A DNA stretch of 7,520 nucleotides from Paracoccaceae bacterium (lineage in GTDB: Bacteria; Pseudomonadota; Alphaproteobacteria; Rhodobacterales; Rhodobacteraceae), in assembly GCA_007120685.1 (NCBI GenBank), contig SKNG01000077.1, positions 1-7,520 of the forward strand. The letters run 5' to 3'. The notes below the pieces were generated by a model. The model was not told where the DNA came from and made no database searches. It saw only the letters and a list, made by a program, of their open reading frames with translations. Both the position numbers and the translations under genes were made by a program. Within the stretch, counting starts at the first letter, position 1, and each line of letters starts with the position of its first letter. Positions 6,571 through 7,520 of the stretch are shown here, one piece after another.

Positions 6571-6608
6571 CGGCAAAGACCCCAACCGGCTTTGCACGGG
6601 TCGGGGTC
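6571..6608 (-). terminator. Probable intrinsic terminator for the VPLPA-CTERM transcript
   Basis: On the minus strand, GACCCCGACC (6608-6599) pairs with GGTTGGGGTC (6587-6578) over ten positions, including one G-U wobble, around an 11-nt loop, and is followed by TTTGCCG. On the plus strand the wobble becomes an A-C mismatch and the outflow lacks T, so the structure favours the minus strand. It lies between the VPLPA-CTERM gene and the ETF-QO promoter. The U-tail is short, hence moderate confidence. Confidence 0.5.
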
Positions 6609-6618
6609 CGTTGCATGC

Positions 6619-6644
6619 CTCGCTGTTACGTAATGTAAAGCGAG
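6619..6644. repeat. Hairpin in the 3' region of the VPLPA-CTERM gene
   Basis: CTCGCT (6619-6624) pairs with AGCGAG (6639-6644), and TTAC (6626-6629) with GTAA (6635-6638), leaving a one-base bulge and a 5-nt loop. This ten-pair stem is unusually A/T-containing for the region. Its role is unknown: part of a long 3' UTR or of a small RNA. Confidence 0.4.
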
Positions 6645-6659
6645 CTCTGTCTGAAGACG

Positions 6660-6685
6660 TGTGAAGCTGTCTCCAAGACTTCACA
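6660..6685. repeat. Second hairpin in the 3' region of the VPLPA-CTERM gene
   Basis: TGTGAAG (6660-6666) and CTTCACA (6679-6685) form a perfect 7-bp stem with a 12-nt loop; alternatively GTCT/AGAC inside the loop can pair. No T-run follows on either strand. Function unknown. Confidence 0.4.
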
Positions 6686-6762
6686 GCATCCACTAAGGGC
6701 CAATGACCCCGGGCGCGTCAGTTTGCCGGTTGGCAGCCCGTTGGCAGCACCGCTCTGCCGGT

Positions 6763-7365
6763 TCAGGCGGTTCGCCGCCTACGGCCGAGAATTCCCAATC
6801 CGGCCAGAGCCAGACCAAGCAGCCAGCCTGCGGCCGGCAGGGGGATCACGGCGGGACCGTCGCGCAGGGTCGCCGTCGGCAGTCCGTCCTGGATGGCCGA
6901 ACCGATCGGGATACTACTCGCTTGAAGGAAGGAACCATTGAGGCACACCCCCTGGAAAGCGCTTCCGCTCGAGAACCCGATAGTGTCGCACGAGTTGCCA
7001 CCGGCCAGCGTGAACCAGTTCTGACCGCTCGGGCCGGTCGACAAACCGCCGGTTATGAATGCACCGGCCGTGGTGTCGAAATTGAAGTTGAAGGCCGCCG
7101 CCGTTGTTCCGAGGCCATCGCCAAGCAATGAGCGCGAACCCTGCAGGGCATTGTTCAGGAAGACGCTGATCGCCAGGTCGTCGATCTGCGTTTCGGTGAT
7201 CGTTCCGGTGTTCAGCAGCGCGTCGTCGTGGGTGAAGAAGCCGGTCATCGTCCAGCCCCCAGACCCGGTCCATTCGATGTCCCAGGTCGCGGCGCTGGCC
7301 CCGGCACCGAAGGTCAGCGAGGCAGTCAGCGCGATGGCAGCGCACGAGCGTTTGAAGCTATTCAT
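6763..7365 (-). CDS. Small secreted VPLPA-CTERM (PEP-CTERM-like) sorting-domain protein
   Basis: This 200-residue protein has a signal peptide, MNSFKRSCAAIALTASLTFG followed by AGASA, with likely cleavage after A25. The mature part is rich in Gly, Thr, Ser, Phe and Asn and has two cysteines (C126, C141) that could form a disulphide. The C-terminus is a tripartite sorting tail: IPLPA (174-178), a hydrophobic stretch GWLLGLALAGLGILG (180-194) and RRRR (195-198). This fits the VPLPA-CTERM signal, with Ile for the first Val, recognised by exosortase D-type enzymes and found mainly in Rhodobacteraceae. The protein is expected at the cell surface or in exopolysaccharide, but the role of the mature domain is unknown; WDIEWTGSGGWTMTGFF (28-44) resembles the start of other PEP-CTERM proteins. 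The ATG at 7365 is preferred over a GTG two codons upstream because of ribosome-site spacing. It has its own promoter and probable terminator. No exosortase gene is in the window. Confidence 0.85.
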   Translation of the reverse strand: MNSFKRSCAAIALTASLTFGAGASAATWDIEWTGSGGWTMTGFFTHDDALLNTGTITETQIDDLAISVFLNNALQGSRSLLGDGLGTTAAAFNFNFDTTAGAFITGGLSTGPSGQNWFTLAGGNSCDTIGFSSGSAFQGVCLNGSFLQASSIPIGSAIQDGLPTATLRDGPAVIPLPAAGWLLGLALAGLGILGRRRRTA

Positions 7366-7374
7366 GGTCACATA

Positions 7375-7380
7375 CTCCCC
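7375..7380 (-). promoter_or_regulatory. Ribosome binding site deciding the VPLPA-CTERM start
   Basis: GGGGAG on the minus strand lies 9 nt before the ATG at 7365 but only 3 nt before the in-frame GTG at 7371. The spacing favours the ATG and a 200-residue product. Confidence 0.55.
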
Positions 7381-7413
7381 GCAGGATTATCGATACTAAG
7401 TTAGAAGCAAAAT

Positions 7414-7442
7414 ACGATATCAGAGGCTTGCCGCAAGGTCAA
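7414..7442 (-). promoter_or_regulatory. Probable sigma-70-type promoter of the VPLPA-CTERM gene
   Basis: On the minus strand, TTGACC (7437-7442) and TATCGT (7414-7419) are separated by exactly 17 nt. They match 5 of 6 and 4 of 6 consensus positions. The stretch downstream to the start codon is distinctly AT-rich for this genome. Transcription would begin near 7407, about 42 nt before the ATG. Confidence 0.6.
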
Positions 7443-7510
7443 TCCGGTGTTTTCCTGCCTTGCCGGGCGACGCGCCGGGCTTGCATTTGACCGCGCCATA
7501 CTGTCAACGT

Positions 7511-7518
7511 AAGGGGAG
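7511..7518 (+). promoter_or_regulatory. Possible ribosome binding site of a plus-strand gene beyond the right edge
   Basis: AAGGGGAG is a strong Shine-Dalgarno-like sequence in the last ten bases of the window. If real, a divergent plus-strand gene starts within about ten nt of the edge. No start codon is visible, so this is tentative. Confidence 0.25.
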
Positions 7519-7520
7519 AT

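Larger units (their letters stand above)
6429..6762. other. 334-nt non-coding stretch between ETF-QO and the VPLPA-CTERM gene
   Basis: No credible gene lies here: short open frames on both strands have no ribosome binding site or recognisable product. From the ETF-QO side outward it holds the AGGAG ribosome binding site (6434-6438), a GC-rich leader, the ETF-QO promoter, a probable minus-strand terminator, and two further hairpins. Close to the VPLPA-CTERM stop codon is a short tandem duplication of GTTGGCAGC (6729-6737 and 6740-6748, 11-nt period). Confidence 0.7.

Noticed and set aside
6765..6780. AGGCGG-TTCG-CCGCCT hairpin at the VPLPA-CTERM stop codon
   Set aside because: It arises largely from the codons of the arginine-rich tail and has no T-run after it on the minus strand, so I do not call it a terminator.
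7368..7373. Minimal ATG-TGA open frame just before the VPLPA-CTERM start
   Set aside because: It lies one nt from the Shine-Dalgarno sequence, too close for initiation, and is probably chance.

Overview
The window looks like the chromosome of a GC-rich alphaproteobacterium, most likely a member of the Rhodobacteraceae/Paracoccaceae. This rests on strong G/C bias at third codon positions, on family-typical versions of a long-chain polyprenyl diphosphate synthase, a DUF2007 protein, IspE, a large TPR protein and ETF-ubiquinone oxidoreductase, and on a small secreted protein ending in a VPLPA-CTERM-type sorting tail, a signal common in this family. The assignment comes from sequence recognition only; no database was searched.

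Layout, left to right. (1) On the minus strand, a COG4123/TrmN6-like methyltransferase that runs off the left edge (1-539) lies just downstream of a 67-residue DUF2007 protein (553-756). (2) Divergent from them, on the plus strand, is a polyprenyl diphosphate synthase (808-1821). (3) Between this gene and the convergent ispE is a structured stretch (1821-1939): an imperfect 18-nt inverted repeat encloses two perfect 20-nt palindromes, at least one of which looks like a bidirectional terminator. (4) On the minus strand, a TPR-protein gene with a TTG start (2883-4607) overlaps ispE (2003-2896) by 14 nt. (5) Upstream of it on the same strand is ETF-ubiquinone oxidoreductase (4782-6428), with a recognisable promoter at 6490-6517. 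(6) A 334-nt non-coding stretch (6429-6762) holds that promoter, a probable terminator for the next gene and two further hairpins. (7) A VPLPA-CTERM-type exported protein (6763-7365, minus) has a good promoter at 7414-7442. The last bases of the window resemble a ribosome binding site for a plus-strand gene starting beyond the edge.

How the genes relate. IspE makes an intermediate of the MEP pathway to IPP/DMAPP, the polyprenyl synthase joins IPP units into the long tail expected on ubiquinone, and ETF-QO delivers electrons from flavoprotein dehydrogenases to ubiquinone. The window therefore carries parts of both quinone supply and quinone use, although this may be coincidental clustering of housekeeping genes. 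The TPR protein next to ispE resembles, in architecture and context, the Pseudomonas LbcA lipoprotein (adaptor of the CtpA protease). The methyltransferase and DUF2007 genes form a separate small transcription unit.

Most of the window is ordinary core genome. I do not see a CRISPR array, insertion sequence, toxin-antitoxin pair or obvious novel multi-gene system. The items most worth a second look are the nested inverted repeat at 1821-1939, the possible LbcA-like lipoprotein, the VPLPA-CTERM gene and its hairpin-rich 3' region.
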